From the NCBI RefSeq assembly GCF_003574315.2, contig NZ_AP025739.1, positions 5,456,001-5,520,000 on the forward strand: a DNA stretch of 64,000 nucleotides, given 5' to 3'. Origin of the DNA: Capsulimonas corticalis (GTDB lineage Bacteria; Armatimonadota; Armatimonadia; Armatimonadales; Capsulimonadaceae). The notes beneath the pieces are model-generated. The model was not told the DNA's origin. It saw only the letters and a list, made by a program, of their open reading frames with translations, and made no database searches. The position numbers and the translations under genes are program-made. Shown here piece by piece: positions 17,801-25,706 of this stretch; positions within the stretch are counted from its first letter, which is position 1; the number at the start of each line of letters is the position of its first letter.

Positions 17801-20449
17801 GTGTACGCAACTTTATCTCCTATAAAGAGGCTTTCCGCAGTTATTGCATGCCTCGCCGCAATTCACCTCGCCCCGACCCTCGCAGCCGCGCAGTCAGGTG
17901 GAGCGCTCAACGGCTCGTTTACCACACTTGGATCTGGGGCTACCGTTGACTTGACCGCCGAGGGGACAGCGGACTGGGCGCACTGGCCTGGTTACGATCA
18001 CAAGAGCAGTGGCGGGGGAAAAATTAGCAACTATGCTCCAGCTAGCGGTTCCACTTCGATTGCGAACACCAGCGGATGTGCAGTAGCGATGAACTGGACT
18101 GATGGGGCTCCCACGGCGTCCTCATCGTCGAATTCCTACGGTATGCTTGCCTATGGCGACGGCGGCGGCTTTAGCTTCACGGTCCCAGCAGACACGACGC
18201 CGCGCATATTAAAGCTCTACGTGGCCATCGTGCGTGCCGGCGGTCTGCTAACGGCTCACCTTTCGGATGGCTCGGCGGTAGATTTTTCCAGCACGGCACT
18301 TTCGAACGACAGTGGCGCCTCGATAGGAGTCTACACTGTTACCTATAAGGCTGCCTCGGCAGGTCAGACCCTGGCCGTGACATGGCAGATTGGCGATCCT
18401 GCATCAACACCGTTTGCGGTACTCCAAGCGGCGACTCTTCAGGAAGCCTCAGGCGTTCCTGATGCTCCGACTCAACTCACCGCTACACCTGGAAATGCAC
18501 AAGTGCAGCTCGCATGGAGTGTCCCGGCGGGAGCTACGACGTGCGACGTAAAGAGAAGCGATACCACTGGCGGTCCGTATACAGTAATCGCATCGGGGGT
18601 GACAGGGCAAAGCTATACGGACACTGGGTTGCAAAGTGGCCACACGTATTATTACGTTGTGGTCGGAAACAACTCCTCGGGGTCCAGCGGCAATTCAAAT
18701 GAGGCAAGCGCAACCCCAGTGTCTGCGCCAGCCGCTCCTGCAAATCTTGTGGCAACCCCAGGAAATGCACAGGCAACATTGAGTTGGAGCGCGTCGACTG
18801 GGGCTACAAGTTACTCGGTTCTAAGGGGCTCTGTATCTGGAGGACCTTACACACAGCTGACAACGAGTGTAAGCGGCACATCGTACACGGATAATGGAAT
18901 CACTAATGGCGTGAACTACTATTACGTTGTCACTGCCACGGGCGCAGGTGGAACAAGCGCATTGTCGAACGAAGCAAGCGCGCTGCCAACAGGGCCTCCA
19001 ATAGCGCCCGGCACGCTCGCCGCCGTATCTCTGTATGAGCAAATATCACTCACATGGTCGGCATCGCCAGGGGCGACTTCGTACAACCTCGGCCGTTCGA
19101 CTACCCCAGGAGGACCATATTCGCCCCTCGTCACGAGCGCCAATACTGGCTATACAGATCAGTCGGCAGCAGCAGGCACTACCTATTACTACGTCGTATC
19201 CGCTACGAACGCCTACGCAACAAGCGGAAATTCCAATGAAGTATCAGCGGCGGCGCTCCTGCGCTCTCCTGGCGTCATCGGCATAACTGTGACGCCAGGC
19301 AATTCACAATTGGGTCTTCATTGGCCTGCGACAAATGGCGCAATAGGATATAACATTAAGCGCTCACTGTCCTCGGAGGGTACATATACTACGATTGCAT
19401 CGGGGATTTCCTCAACCTCCTATACCGATAGCAGTTTAATCAACGGCACAAATTACTTCTACGTCGTAAGCAGCGTATCGAATCTGGGTGAAACATTTGA
19501 TTCCACAGAGGCTGTCGGGACGCCTCGGGCTGCCACTTCAGCGGCTGTTAGCAGCACGGCCTATGGATACAACGGTGACGGCCTGCGTGCTTGGAAGCAA
19601 AACGCTCTCGGACGCACCTATTACCTCTATGATGGTAGTCTTTCCGTATGCGAACTGGCATCCAATGGCAATGTAACTGCCGTCAATACATTTATTGGAT
19701 CCAATGTCTCCTCTAGAAGAGACGGATCTGTAAGTACGCTATATAATTTTGACCCTCAGGGAAATCCCGCAGAAAGGATGGATGCCCAGGGTAGTACCGT
19801 CGCTGAATACATGTTCGATGCATATGGCCTCAGAGTTGGTACTGATAATTCCGCAGATCCGTATAGCGGATTTGGAGGCGAATGGGGCTATAATACCGAT
19901 CCAGATACGGGATTAGAGCTACTGACGCACCGATACTATGATCCTGCCATTGGTAGCTTTTTAACGCGCGACCCAATTGGTTACAATGGAGGGGGAAATT
20001 TATATAGATATACCATAAATAATCCCATTATCTATTCTGACCCCGAAGGAACCGACATCAAGGGGAATTGGAATAAATTCACCAATAAGGCGGGTAAAAT
20101 ATGGTCTGAGACCAGTGGTGCGGTAAAGCGGGTATACGGAATGGTTGGGGTCGGGATAGCTGCTCTTAATTTCTTAACGCCTGCCATCAACCATATATAT
20201 GACTGGCAGATCACCGGTATACGGACTGAATGCTATCAAAACTTGGATAAAAATAGGAAATGGTATGATAATGGTGGAAGTGGGAAAGATGGATATGAAA
20301 AAGAAAGTCCGTTTATGGGCTATTTGACATTTCAAGAATATGAAGGAGCCGTCGTCGATAAAGCTCATGCTAAATCATTAAGCGCAGTGGAGACATCAGC
20401 GGCAGACGCAATGTCAGACTATTATAATGGCGTTGCAGGAGTAAAGTAA
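17801..20449 (+). CDS. Secreted FN3 protein carrying the missing Rhs core end and a variable tip
   Basis: GTG 17801, with GAGAGGA just upstream, gives a clean signal peptide (LSAVIACLAAIHLAPTLAAAQ); ATG 17708 in the same frame would bury it. After a beta-rich domain of about 180 residues come four FN3 domains (about 220-580). The chain then switches to Rhs core: AYGYNGDGLRAWKQ, several YD-like repeats, YNTDPDTGLELLTHRYYDP and the core-end motif FLTRDPIGYNGGGNLYRY. The last 125 residues after YSDPEGTD are unrelated to any repeat, A+T richer, and include a hydrophobic helix (VGVGIAALNFL); this is where Rhs proteins carry the toxin tip. The tip family is not recognised. The gene follows the first Rhs gene in a different frame and should share its transcript. 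Confidence 0.8.
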   Translation: MYATLSPIKRLSAVIACLAAIHLAPTLAAAQSGGALNGSFTTLGSGATVDLTAEGTADWAHWPGYDHKSSGGGKISNYAPASGSTSIANTSGCAVAMNWTDGAPTASSSSNSYGMLAYGDGGGFSFTVPADTTPRILKLYVAIVRAGGLLTAHLSDGSAVDFSSTALSNDSGASIGVYTVTYKAASAGQTLAVTWQIGDPASTPFAVLQAATLQEASGVPDAPTQLTATPGNAQVQLAWSVPAGATTCDVKRSDTTGGPYTVIASGVTGQSYTDTGLQSGHTYYYVVVGNNSSGSSGNSNEASATPVSAPAAPANLVATPGNAQATLSWSASTGATSYSVLRGSVSGGPYTQLTTSVSGTSYTDNGITNGVNYYYVVTATGAGGTSALSNEASALPTGPPIAPGTLAAVSLYEQISLTWSASPGATSYNLGRSTTPGGPYSPLVTSANTGYTDQSAAAGTTYYYVVSATNAYATSGNSNEVSAAALLRSPGVIGITVTPGNSQLGLHWPATNGAIGYNIKRSLSSEGTYTTIASGISSTSYTDSSLINGTNYFYVVSSVSNLGETFDSTEAVGTPRAATSAAVSSTAYGYNGDGLRAWKQNALGRTYYLYDGSLSVCELASNGNVTAVNTFIGSNVSSRRDGSVSTLYNFDPQGNPAERMDAQGSTVAEYMFDAYGLRVGTDNSADPYSGFGGEWGYNTDPDTGLELLTHRYYDPAIGSFLTRDPIGYNGGGNLYRYTINNPIIYSDPEGTDIKGNWNKFTNKAGKIWSETSGAVKRVYGMVGVGIAALNFLTPAINHIYDWQITGIRTECYQNLDKNRKWYDNGGSGKDGYEKESPFMGYLTFQEYEGAVVDKAHAKSLSAVETSAADAMSDYYNGVAGVK

Positions 20450-20456
20450 GTCGTAT

Positions 20457-20506
20457 GTCATCAGGTTCTTATGCGATGCGGCTATTAAACATAAGAGCCT
20501 GATGAC
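20457..20506 (+). other. Long hairpin between the Rhs tip and the putative immunity gene
   Basis: Bases 20457-20473 pair with 20490-20506 over 17 bp with a single G-T wobble (arms begin GTCATCAGG and end CCTGATGAC). No T run follows, so it is not a standard terminator. It may slow decay of, or attenuate, the downstream message. Confidence 0.6.
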
Positions 20507-20547
20507 TATTCTACGTGTGATTGGATAAAGTTCTTCAAACAATATTT

Positions 20548-20886
20548 ATGAAACCCAATAAGACTTGGCCACCTGCGCCTTCAAATATTACAGAGACGAA
20601 TAGTAAAGAAGAGAAACCGAAAAAAAATATCGGTGGGAATATTGCTATAATTTTATCATCGTTAGGTTTCATTTTATTTGTACCTCCTTTACTGATTGAT
20701 CCAGTTAACTTCCCATTTGGGGGGCAACTTATGGCGAGTGGCTTAGCATCCGCTTCAATGGGTTTAATTATCGGAGCGCAAAATTGGCAGAATCGAATGG
20801 GAAAATGGGCGATATTGATTTCAATCCTATGTTTCTCATCAATTTTTATGAATGACGCAATTATTTTATATAGAATACACAGGTAA
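20548..20886 (+). CDS. Small membrane protein, candidate immunity protein for the Rhs tip
   Basis: The gene encodes about 112 residues from ATG 20548 (MKPNKTWPPAPS); TTG at 20521 would add nine. A polar N terminus (TETNSKEEKPKK) precedes three hydrophobic stretches: AIILSSLGFILFVPPLL, LMASGLASASMGLII and AILISILCFSSIF. It follows the Rhs tip by about 100 bp on the same strand and is clearly more A+T rich than its neighbours, as orphan toxin-immunity pairs often are. No homologous family is recognised; the immunity role is inferred only from position and membrane nature. A toxin tip that attacks membranes from the periplasm would fit a membrane-bound inhibitor. Confidence 0.6.
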   Translation: MKPNKTWPPAPSNITETNSKEEKPKKNIGGNIAIILSSLGFILFVPPLLIDPVNFPFGGQLMASGLASASMGLIIGAQNWQNRMGKWAILISILCFSSIFMNDAIILYRIHR

Positions 20887-20928
20887 TTAGAGAATATGTG
20901 AGGCGTATATACACATATGTTCCGAAAT

Positions 20929-22089
20929 TTATTCTCCCTCTACTAATTCCCCCTGAGAGTTGATCGTGATTGTTTTCGCTAGGCGTAACGGAATCATCAA
21001 TTGATAGCGGGCATGCTTATGTTCCCCATCGCGGCTCAGTGCATTTTTGCTTACCAGATCAACAAGATCACGTGTCGTCGTCGCCGGCGACGCCCCGGTG
21101 ATCGCAGCATATTTTCCGGCGCTCATGCCACCTTCAAAACCGCCAGGCCCTTCTTGAAACATGCGCAGCAGTGCCTTTTCCTGTCGTGGGTTGAGCTGAC
21201 CACGTAAGCGATCAAATAATTTGGCCTTGTCGATCAGGAACGCCACCTGAGCAAGCGTGCGCCGCTGGGCCTCAACAGCCATACCAGCGAACCACAGCAG
21301 CCAATCGGTGATTTCGTTATGGGTGCTGGCGGCTTCCAAAGCCGCATAATATTTCTTGCGCTGGCTCAGGATCGTGGCGGCAAGTGCGGTGAGCCCTGGC
21401 TGTCCTAACGCCTGCGCTAAAGCTTTCTCTGCGATGGCCCGACCAATACGCCCATTACCATCCTCGAACGGGTGAATGCTTTCAAAGTAGAGGTGTGCAA
21501 TTCCTGCCCTTGTTAGAACGGGTAAATGCTGTGCTCCCTCTGGGGCGGTGCTATTGAACCAATCAATGAAGCGGCTCATCTCGACAGGAACCTGAACGGA
21601 CGGCGGCGCTTCAAAATGCACGCGCGGGTCACCAAGATTGCCCGAGACGATTTGCATTGCCTCCGTATCCGTGCGATAGGCGCCAGGATTCCTTACAAAG
21701 TAGATACCGCTCATAACCAGGCGATGCCACTTGAACAGCATATCCTCGGATAAGGGTATTTTGGCAGTCTGATAAAGATCCACCATGATTTCGGCAATCC
21801 CGTGCTCCTTTGGGCCTATGCGCCGATTGTCGGTTGCAAGGCCAAGATGCTTGCGGATGGAGGACTGAACACTGGCGCGGTCAAGGATTTCGCCTTCGAT
21901 TTCCGAGGTCGTCAGCGCTTCGGTGCTCATGGTCTCGACAGCCAGAAGTTCTTGATCATCGGCGCTCAGATGCTTTATCGTGCCGCTTAACATGCCACTG
22001 CCAAGCAGAAAAGCTTGTTCCGCCGTGCGCAGACGTGCAGCATCCCAGGTGAAATTCGGCCAGTCTGGCAGTTGCCAATTCCATTTCAT
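20929..22089 (-). CDS. Fic-family protein with C-terminal winged helix (copy 2)
   Basis: It has the same 386-residue length and layout as the protein at 8415-9575: inhibitory motif TSEIEGE at 61-67, active site HPFEDGNGRIGR near 206, and a C-terminal winged helix with SAGKYAAITGASPATTT. The two differ at roughly 20 positions, scattered and mostly conservative, and at many silent sites, so both have stayed under selection since duplication. Similarity covers the gene and about 80 bp upstream including the operators, and ends at the stop codon. Since both operators have the same half-sites, the two proteins could cross-regulate. It probably acts as a cytoplasmic self-inhibited AMP-transferase. 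Confidence 0.92.
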   Translation of the reverse strand: MKWNWQLPDWPNFTWDAARLRTAEQAFLLGSGMLSGTIKHLSADDQELLAVETMSTEALTTSEIEGEILDRASVQSSIRKHLGLATDNRRIGPKEHGIAEIMVDLYQTAKIPLSEDMLFKWHRLVMSGIYFVRNPGAYRTDTEAMQIVSGNLGDPRVHFEAPPSVQVPVEMSRFIDWFNSTAPEGAQHLPVLTRAGIAHLYFESIHPFEDGNGRIGRAIAEKALAQALGQPGLTALAATILSQRKKYYAALEAASTHNEITDWLLWFAGMAVEAQRRTLAQVAFLIDKAKLFDRLRGQLNPRQEKALLRMFQEGPGGFEGGMSAGKYAAITGASPATTTRDLVDLVSKNALSRDGEHKHARYQLMIPLRLAKTITINSQGELVEGE

Positions 22090-22160
22090 GAGCGATAAGC
22101 CCCTATTCTATCGCTCATATTACCATACATAATGAGCGATAGCAATCGCCCCTATCGCTC
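22090..22160. promoter_or_regulatory. Paired palindromic operators upstream of fic copy 2
   Basis: GAGCGATA (22090-22097) pairs with TATCGCTC (22109-22116), and GAGCGATAG (22134-22142) pairs with CTATCGCTC (22152-22160). Half-sites and spacing match the site at 9576-9646, while the inner bases differ (AATATTTT there, CAATCGCC here). Confidence 0.7.
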
Positions 22161-22192
22161 ACAGCCAGTAGGAAGCAAAAAGTACAGACAGC

Positions 22193-22229
22193 AAAAGCGG
22201 AAGCTACCATTAAATAGCTTCCGCTTTTT
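22193..22229 (-). terminator. Symmetric terminator between fic copy 2 and the secreted-protein gene
   Basis: AAAAGCGGAAGCTA (22193-22206) pairs perfectly with TAGCTTCCGCTTTT (22215-22228) around an 8-base loop, with A and T runs on both sides. It would stop leftward transcripts from 23175-22369 before they enter the fic promoter. Confidence 0.8.
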
Positions 22230-22368
22230 CATTTTGACAATAGAGGGCTGACAATTCAGCCTTGTCCTACGAGCGCACCATCAGCTTGGTGCTGGTTGCG
22301 TTACCACTACCTTCTTCATAAGGAATTCCCCGGCTGATCTCGCCTACATGAAGGGGACTGAAAGCAGC

Positions 22369-23175
22369 TTAAAGCCGCCCCAGAATGTAGGTTTCGGTTG
22401 CCATGCCGCTATTGCCGTCTAACGTAAATTCATAGGTCTTGCGGTTACGTAAATAGCGATAGATGCCATCCTTTGGATCAATCCAGATTTCTCCTTGACT
22501 GCCTTCATCGTGGGCCTCCCCCGATAATTCTCGGATGCTGGTGCGATATTGAAAATAAGCACATTGAACTTTGCCCACCATCTGCATGCCCCGATAGGTG
22601 ACAGTGGTATTGCTGGTTTGGTCCAAGCCTTCGGGTTCGCTTATTATAAAGGAACGCCCCGGCTGGTAGGTCCCTGCTTGGTAAAGCTCCCACGACGGAA
22701 CCAGCGTGTAAATCTGCGGCAAGCTGGTGCCAAAGGCGCTTGATAAGCCCTGCATGCCTTTATAGTCGGTCAGCACCCATTTCATCATCGGCTCGCCATG
22801 CAGCTTGGCGCGGCTTGGCGCGACCCAGAGAAAGAGTTGCAATTGGTCACTGTGGTTTTGGTCTGCGCCGGGGCGCAGGGCGTTGAACTTGCAACGTAGA
22901 TAATTGGTAAAGCCCTTGTTGATGGATCTCCCGCCGTAGGTCTTGCCGGTCACACTTTTACTGATGCACAAATCCATACTGGCGCCGATGTGATAGCTGC
23001 GGCTCCAAGTAAAGGGTTCGCTGGTAACCGCGCCGGACGGGACGGGCAGCGCTAGGGAAGTTTGTACCGCCACAGGTGCGTTATGCGATTTCGCGGCGAT
23101 TGTTGCTGCTGGATCCAGTGCTGTCATAACGGCAATTATTGAGAGCGCGCTTAAGCGGTAGAAATGACGATTCAT
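22369..23175 (-). CDS. Secreted protein of unknown function
   Basis: The preferred start is ATG 23175, with AAGGATAAA just ahead; an in-frame TTG at 23193 would add six residues. A signal peptide (LSALSIIAVMTALDPAATIAA) precedes a mature domain of about 240 residues. It includes SYHIGASMDLCISKSV, a central MQGLSSAFGTSLPQIYTLVPS, and a C-terminal GEIWIDPKDGIYRYLRNRKTYEF. The last part recalls proteins that score lipid or heavy-metal sensing on a beta-sheet, but I cannot assign a family. It lies upstream of fic copy 2 and downstream of a lipoprotein on the same strand, about 115 bp apart, so the two may be co-expressed. Confidence 0.65.
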   Translation of the reverse strand: MNRHFYRLSALSIIAVMTALDPAATIAAKSHNAPVAVQTSLALPVPSGAVTSEPFTWSRSYHIGASMDLCISKSVTGKTYGGRSINKGFTNYLRCKFNALRPGADQNHSDQLQLFLWVAPSRAKLHGEPMMKWVLTDYKGMQGLSSAFGTSLPQIYTLVPSWELYQAGTYQPGRSFIISEPEGLDQTSNTTVTYRGMQMVGKVQCAYFQYRTSIRELSGEAHDEGSQGEIWIDPKDGIYRYLRNRKTYEFTLDGNSGMATETYILGRL

Positions 23176-23290
23176 TTTATCCTTGCCTTTCAATTGAAAG
23201 ATTGCCCTGTTGGACCGTATGAGTCCCCCATGACGGTTATTTATCGGCAGCCGCCTTGATGAGAGGCAATTGCCGCACGATTAGCGAAGA

Positions 23291-24157
23291 TCACAAGCCA
23301 ATGACAAAACTCGCGGCTGGGAAAACGCGATCCACATCAAAAAAGCCTGCCGACCAACTGCCGGTTGTGGTGCCGCTTCCCGCGCCCGCGCCATCTGACG
23401 CCCTACATTCCAGTACATTCGCGCCAGCCACGAGCGTGAAGTTGCAGAAGAATTTGCTGTCAGCGGTATTGAAGGTCACGGGCATGGTGCCGTGATCCGA
23501 GGTCACAGTCCCTGATGAAAGGGCCATGGTAAAATCGGTGGCGGCTTGTGCGGCCCCTGCGGATGCCCCGCCATAATCAGTAATGCTGAGCCCGTTCGGA
23601 AATTGACAATTGTTCCAGGTCGCGGGCGGTGTTGTAAATGTGAAGGTTCTGCCGAGCGGCGCGCCGGCAATATTAGCCGTCAGCACGCCGACTGCGCTAA
23701 TCGGCGCATGGATCGGCGAGTCGGGAAAGGATATGCCGGCCTCGGGGTGCGCGATCTGCAAATTGAGATATTGCGAGCCTTGCTTGATGATCTGGAAAGA
23801 CTGCCCCGCGATCAGATCGTAAGGCACGATCGTATTGGGAAAGTTTTGCACCGCGCCATTGATGCTTAGGCTCACAGTTTGCGGCGTCGCCGATGCGGTG
23901 ATGGCCGCCGTTGTGACGCCGTCCACTTCCTGGATATTGAATTTGGCGGCAAGGTTGGTAGCGCTGTCCCCGCCGCCCGTGGTGCTTCCTGTGGTACTAC
24001 CTGTCGTGCTTCCTGTGGTACTACCTGTCGTGCTTCCAGTAGTGCTGCCTGTCGTGCCGCCCGTACCGGGAGAGCTTGAGCCACCCCCGCCGCCACAGCC
24101 CGCCGTGCCGATGACGAGCGCCGCGCCGAGCGCGCCCATTATAGTTTGCTTCTTCAT
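23291..24157 (-). CDS. Lipoprotein with a Thr-Thr-Gly-Ser repeat linker
   Basis: The 288-residue product has a lipoprotein signal peptide (MGALGAALVIGTAGC, lipobox GTAGC with Cys21). A low-complexity linker follows: five glycines, then six to seven TTGS units encoded by a 12-bp DNA repeat (about 23985-24075). The globular part (about 70-288) is beta-rich, with FNIQEVDGVTTAAITASA and four cysteines in its second half (WNNCQFPNG, FFCNF, VLECRAS). It should be anchored in a membrane, with the linker spanning wall or periplasm. The repeated linker DNA can change length by slippage. A broken relative lies at 11680-11960. The family is not recognised. Confidence 0.75.
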   Translation of the reverse strand: MKKQTIMGALGAALVIGTAGCGGGGGSSSPGTGGTTGSTTGSTTGSTTGSTTGSTTGSTTGGGDSATNLAAKFNIQEVDGVTTAAITASATPQTVSLSINGAVQNFPNTIVPYDLIAGQSFQIIKQGSQYLNLQIAHPEAGISFPDSPIHAPISAVGVLTANIAGAPLGRTFTFTTPPATWNNCQFPNGLSITDYGGASAGAAQAATDFTMALSSGTVTSDHGTMPVTFNTADSKFFCNFTLVAGANVLECRASDGAGAGSGTTTGSWSAGFFDVDRVFPAASFVIGL

Positions 24158-24197
24158 AATTACCTTTCAAAATAGCGAATATCAGTGGCCGGCTTGA

Positions 24198-24743
24198 TCA
24201 TAAATGGCGATAGAGTGTCGCCTTGGAGACATTGAGTTCACGGCAAATCTCCCGTGCGGAGCGTTTTGGCTCCGTACTGAATAGCAGCCGCGCTTTCGCG
24301 ACCGTTTGGGCGTCCATCGCGCGCGGCCTGCCGCCCATGCGGCCTCTGGCGCGCGCCGAAGCCAACCCGGCGCAAGTATTCTCAGCGCCGGATTCTGCCT
24401 CGAACTGCGCCACCGCGCCCATCACGTTGAAGAGCAATTTGCCGGTCGCGGTGTTGGTGTCGATGGATTCATTGAGACTTTTAAGGCTGATGCCTTTTTC
24501 TTGCAGGAGTTGGAGCGTGTCGATTAGTTCTTTGAGAGAACGCCCTAGGCGGGACAATTTCCAAATCACAAGCGTATCGCCGCGTTGCATGCTCGCTAAC
24601 GCTGCCTTGAGGCCGGGCCGGTCTTTGCGCCGCCCCGACATCTTGTCGTGAAAGATGCGGTCTATTCCAGCGTTGGCTAAGGCATCGCGCTGTAATTCCA
24701 GCTTTTGCTCTTCCGTCGAAACCCGTGCATAGCCTACAAACAT
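24198..24743 (-). CDS. Serine recombinase of the resolvase/invertase family
   Basis: The 181-residue enzyme is of the small resolvase/invertase class, which cuts DNA with a serine and rejoins it after strand rotation. The catalytic region is GYARVSTEEQ (Ser9), followed by RPGLKAALASMQRGDTLVIWKLSRLGRSL. The C-terminal helix-turn-helix is AREICRELNVSKATLYRHL. ATG 24743 has GGGGG five to six bases before it. Two palindromic sites lie upstream at 24793-25000. One oddity is in the long E helix: the usual E-R-T of the family is replaced by AEN-T (FEAESGAENTCAGL), a change that might weaken the enzyme. It may act as resolvase or inverter for the surrounding mobile region. No transposase partner is visible next to it. 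Confidence 0.9.
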   Translation of the reverse strand: MFVGYARVSTEEQKLELQRDALANAGIDRIFHDKMSGRRKDRPGLKAALASMQRGDTLVIWKLSRLGRSLKELIDTLQLLQEKGISLKSLNESIDTNTATGKLLFNVMGAVAQFEAESGAENTCAGLASARARGRMGGRPRAMDAQTVAKARLLFSTEPKRSAREICRELNVSKATLYRHL

Positions 24744-24792
24744 ACAATCCCCCAAGATCAGAGATGGACGTTCGTTTGGGATGCAGGGAAGG

Positions 24793-25000
24793 CGTCTCAA
24801 TAACGACCGTTATTGAGACGTTAGACGGGCAAGCAGGCAAGCACAAGGTAAGAATCGACGCGGCCCTGCATATGGCGCAAGCCAATTGAAACCCTACAAA
24901 ATGTAGATGAGGTAGGAAGAAAGGAGGATTGTTCAGGGGACCAGAAAAGGAGAAATTCACAAGCAGCCGCATAGTCTCAATAACGGTGGTTTTTGAGACT
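24793..25000. promoter_or_regulatory. res-like palindromic sites for the serine recombinase
   Basis: Site 1 has 13-bp perfect arms CGTCTCAATAACG (24793-24805) and CGTTATTGAGACG (24808-24820) around a central AC dinucleotide. Site 2 has arms AGTCTCAATAAC (24973-24984) and GTTTTTGAGACT (24989-25000). They stand about 180 bp apart in front of the recombinase gene, as subsites of a resolution site would. A two-base centre is the crossover length used by serine recombinases. Confidence 0.7.
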
Positions 25001-25217
25001 GCCGGGCATGCATATTTTACACTGCTTTTAAGCTAAAATGCCCTTGAAAGCCGAACTTGCCGTAAAATAAAGCAGCCCGCCTATGCAAATGATAGGCAGT
25101 TACAAGCCTGCGGTTTCATGGTCTACGTTCGATGCCGATGCAGGATCAGTGAAGCTGATTGGCCGTGATCAGATCCGCGTGAACGATCACATTACGAATT
25201 ATACCATAAAATACCGC

Positions 25218-25271
25218 TTTTAGACGGCGCTTCTAAAGATTGCGCGTTTTTAGACGGTGGATTTTTAGACG
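25218..25271 (+). repeat. Three direct repeats of TTTTAGACG upstream of the XRE gene
   Basis: Copies start at 25218 (TTTTAGACGG), 25248 (TTTTAGACGG) and 25263 (TTTTAGACG), with steps of 30 and 15 bp. They lie 20-75 bp before the XRE start and may be its operator; replication iterons are less likely with so few copies. Confidence 0.5.
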
Positions 25272-25293
25272 TTCTCTCGATCATCCTATCAGT

Positions 25294-25521
25294 ATGGAAA
25301 AAAGATCTGCGCTAGCAATCAAGGTAGGCCAAGCTGTGCGGCGCATCCGTAAAGAGCAAAACCGCTCCCAAGAACTTTTCGCCGATGATTGCGGCATCAA
25401 CCGAACCTATATGGGCAATATTGAGCGCGGCGAAAAAGTGATCTCAATTGACATGGCAAAGAAGATCGCGACAAATCTGGGCTTGACCCTGGCGCAGTTT
25501 TTCGCACTGATCGAAGAATGA
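25294..25521 (+). CDS. XRE-family helix-turn-helix regulator
   Basis: The gene encodes a 75-residue protein that is almost entirely one Cro/C1-type DNA-binding domain: AIKVGQAVRRIRKEQNRSQ, then LFADDCGINRTYMGNIERGEK, whose recognition helix contains NRTYMGNIE. There is no ligand or protease domain. ATG 25294 is preferred, since the longer reading from 25240 adds an arginine-rich stretch encoded by the upstream repeats. It precedes imuB by about 185 bp on the same strand and may add a second layer of control to the mutagenesis cassette or to the recombinase. The repeats at 25218-25271 are the likely binding site. Confidence 0.8.
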   Translation: MEKRSALAIKVGQAVRRIRKEQNRSQELFADDCGINRTYMGNIERGEKVISIDMAKKIATNLGLTLAQFFALIEE

Positions 25522-25617
25522 CAGCAGCAAGCTGCATGCGAAAACCTGTTACGCCAACGAGATTTTCGTCAGACATCCCACCCTAAACAAAAAAAATCAT
25601 TAGCCGCCCAACAAATA

Positions 25618-25658
25618 CGAACGTTTGTTTGACAAAAGCACAATCTGTCTACCATAAT
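25618..25658 (+). promoter_or_regulatory. SOS-type promoter with LexA-like box for imuB-dnaE2
   Basis: CGAACGTTTGTTTG (25618-25631) fits the CGAAC-N4-GTTYG LexA box known from Gram-positive and several other phyla. It overlaps TTGACA (25629-25634), and CATAAT (25653-25658) follows after 18 bp, so a bound repressor would block the -35. The imuB start is about 50 bp further on. Confidence 0.7.
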
Positions 25659-25706
25659 ACTGCTGTCTACCGCCTTTGAGGCGACCAGACATGGAGGTGC
25701 GGAAGA

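Noticed and set aside
23835..24197. Rightward frames coding valine- or arginine-rich proteins opposite the TTGS lipoprotein
   Set aside because: They are the mirror of the 12-bp repeats and have no ribosome site.
25218..25271. Iterons of a plasmid replication origin
   Set aside because: There are only three short copies and no replication initiator gene nearby.
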